A stretch of 64,000 nt of DNA, taken from NCBI RefSeq assembly GCF_000513195.1, contig NZ_CBVI010000091.1, positions 1 through 64,000 of the forward strand, written 5' to 3'. This stretch comes from Bacteroides timonensis (lineage in GTDB: Bacteria; Bacteroidota; Bacteroidia; Bacteroidales; Bacteroidaceae). Below are positions 62,875-64,000 of the stretch, piece by piece; position 1 is the stretch's first letter; each line of letters starts with the position of its first letter. The position numbers and the translations under genes were made by a program. The notes below the pieces were generated by a model, which was not told the DNA's origin, ran no database searches, and saw only the letters and a list, made by a program, of their open reading frames with translations.

Positions 62875-64000
62875 ATGAAAAAAGTACATTTTCTTTATTT
62901 AGTATCTTTATTATTGCCGTTTTGGAGCTGTAATAATGAAATGATGGATCTTGATGCACCAATAAATACTGATGCATCAACAAGAGCCACTGGAGATGGT
63001 GAAAATGATTTGCTGGGACATGGTTATGATGCAACGTCCAGTGCATTTAAAGGTTCCAAATATGGGAAAGCCAGAATTATCGACTTGGAACGCTTTTTGT
63101 CAGGAAAAGGACGTGACCCTATTACCGGAGTAGAGGTTGCAGTGTATCCCGGCAATATAGAAAAATCTCTTCTTCCTTCTGGAGGAGAAACGTATATCGA
63201 ATGGGGATCCAACCTGGAAGAGTATAGTAAAGGCCAACACTCCAGATACAATGCAAATACAGAAATAAGTGCATTAGGAGTAAAGTTGTATAGCGCAGAC
63301 TTGAAGGCCTTTTACAATGATTCTTCCCGATTTAGTAGTTCCTATTGCTTCTATAGAATAAATGTCCAAAAGACTACAAGGAAACTAAAACTGTCCCAGA
63401 TATATCCCGCCTATTTGAAGTATTTTCTAACAGACGATTTCCTGCATGATTTGAAATATTATACAGGAGACGGCATTGTTGCAAAATATGGTACCCATGT
63501 ACTTACAGATATTTTGCTAGGAGGAGTTTGCAGTGCTATGTTCAACGCAAAAATGACTACTGCCGCTAATGAGAGCTCTTTCAAAAGTGAAGCAGATTTA
63601 TTTATCAGACAGGTTTCAGTCGGCACAGGCAGTTCCGAAGCACAAAAACGATTTAGTAGTTTTAAAGATGTAAGCATATCTATAGTATCTTATGGTGGCA
63701 AAGATGCAATTGATCAATCCAATATCTCGTTTGACCCATCAAAAGGTGAGCTGGGAGATTTTACTCTTAACTTTAATAATTGGCTAAATAGCATAGACCA
63801 AACTACAGAACAAGTGATTGGAATAGGGGATAATACAACGGAAATTTATTTTATAAGCGATTTAGTGGATGATGCTTCTAAAAAGAAAGAAATAGAGGAT
63901 GCCATTGTGAGATATTGTGAAAAGCAACAAGTAAATATGTCTTTAATGCAAACTTTGGATTATGAAAAAGCAATTCTCCACTTTACACACACCGACAATA
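62875..64000 (+). CDS. MACPF-domain lipoprotein, 5' part (BSAP-like)
   Basis: The gene runs off the right edge; 375 residues are visible. A lipobox (LLPFWSC, Cys19) is followed by a MACPF/perforin domain. The diagnostic motif Y-G-T-H-x7-GG is exact: Tyr205-Gly-Thr-His208, then Gly216-Gly217 (KYGTHVLTDILLGG). Bacteroidales secreted antimicrobial proteins (BSAPs) of this family kill related strains by pore formation, and target surface proteins or LPS glycans of sensitive strains. Start at 62875 (MKKVHFLYLVS). The C-terminal receptor-binding part is outside the window, so toxin activity cannot be judged. Confidence 0.9.
   Translation, partial: MKKVHFLYLVSLLLPFWSCNNEMMDLDAPINTDASTRATGDGENDLLGHGYDATSSAFKGSKYGKARIIDLERFLSGKGRDPITGVEVAVYPGNIEKSLLPSGGETYIEWGSNLEEYSKGQHSRYNANTEISALGVKLYSADLKAFYNDSSRFSSSYCFYRINVQKTTRKLKLSQIYPAYLKYFLTDDFLHDLKYYTGDGIVAKYGTHVLTDILLGGVCSAMFNAKMTTAANESSFKSEADLFIRQVSVGTGSSEAQKRFSSFKDVSISIVSYGGKDAIDQSNISFDPSKGELGDFTLNFNNWLNSIDQTTEQVIGIGDNTTEIYFISDLVDDASKKKEIEDAIVRYCEKQQVNMSLMQTLDYEKAILHFTHTDN

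Overview
The window is a stretch of a Bacteroides-type chromosome (phylum Bacteroidota). Evidence for this: a SusC/SusD pair; two GH92 enzymes and a GH89 enzyme next to a one-protein hybrid two-component regulator; many secreted lipoproteins; a MACPF lipoprotein; a HU-related DNA-binding protein; and the Bacteroides promoter box TAnnTTTG in front of most transcription units. No rRNA, tRNA, complete insertion sequence or CRISPR array was seen.

Layout. 1-1.7 kb: the tail of an unknown gene and a frameshifted AlbA_2/RecG-like ATP-binding gene. 1.9-8.7 kb: a C39 peptidase-containing ABC exporter and a TolC-like outer membrane protein, each behind the same triple TAACA promoter, then a beta-barrel protein and a LytTR two-component pair. 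8.7-21.8 kb: conserved backbone (LolC/E-like permease, rbfA, an unusual kinase/pseudokinase pair, O-methyltransferase, pyk, aroQ, xerD, an OmpA/TPR lipoprotein, a TlpA-like protein without its CxxC, YifB/ComM). 22-30 kb: a glycan-use locus (SusC, SusD, GH92, small secreted protein). 30-32.7 kb: a HU-like protein and a HipB/HipA module. 32.7-47.5 kb: a second glycan locus on the minus strand (NDP-forming acyl-CoA synthetase, HTCS regulator, then GH89, an HGSNAT-like acyltransferase, GH92, a GH28-like beta-helix protein and a histidine phosphatase). 47.5-54 kb: a radical SAM/lipoprotein pair, a RavA/ViaA-like pair, an archaeal-type ATPase and a HAD hydrolase. 54-64 kb: an A+T-rich accessory region with two copies of a methyltransferase, an Rpn-type nuclease, a membrane-bound TPR/HTH regulator, small secreted proteins (including an S74 auto-chaperone domain), an acyltransferase and the start of a MACPF toxin-like lipoprotein.

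How the genes may work together. The GH89, HGSNAT-like and GH92 genes form one polycistron behind the HTCS and look set up for glycan breakdown; the GH89/HGSNAT-like pair recalls two consecutive lysosomal heparan-sulfate steps. The SusCD/GH92 locus fits alpha-mannoside use. The region from 57.6 kb to the right edge could be one regulated envelope/antagonism locus: a membrane-bound regulator, secreted proteins, two enzymes that could modify surface glycans, and a BSAP-like MACPF protein.

The most unusual structure is a family of intergenic arrays whose short cores differ from locus to locus but recur at exactly 11 or 22 bp (5.6, 16.2, 30.1, 54.2, 55.3, 57.0 and 57.3 kb), several with inverted arms. 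In the aroQ-xerD gap the array lies between two face-to-face promoters, so the two divergent mRNAs would have complementary leaders. All functional assignments come from reading motifs by eye; no database search was run.
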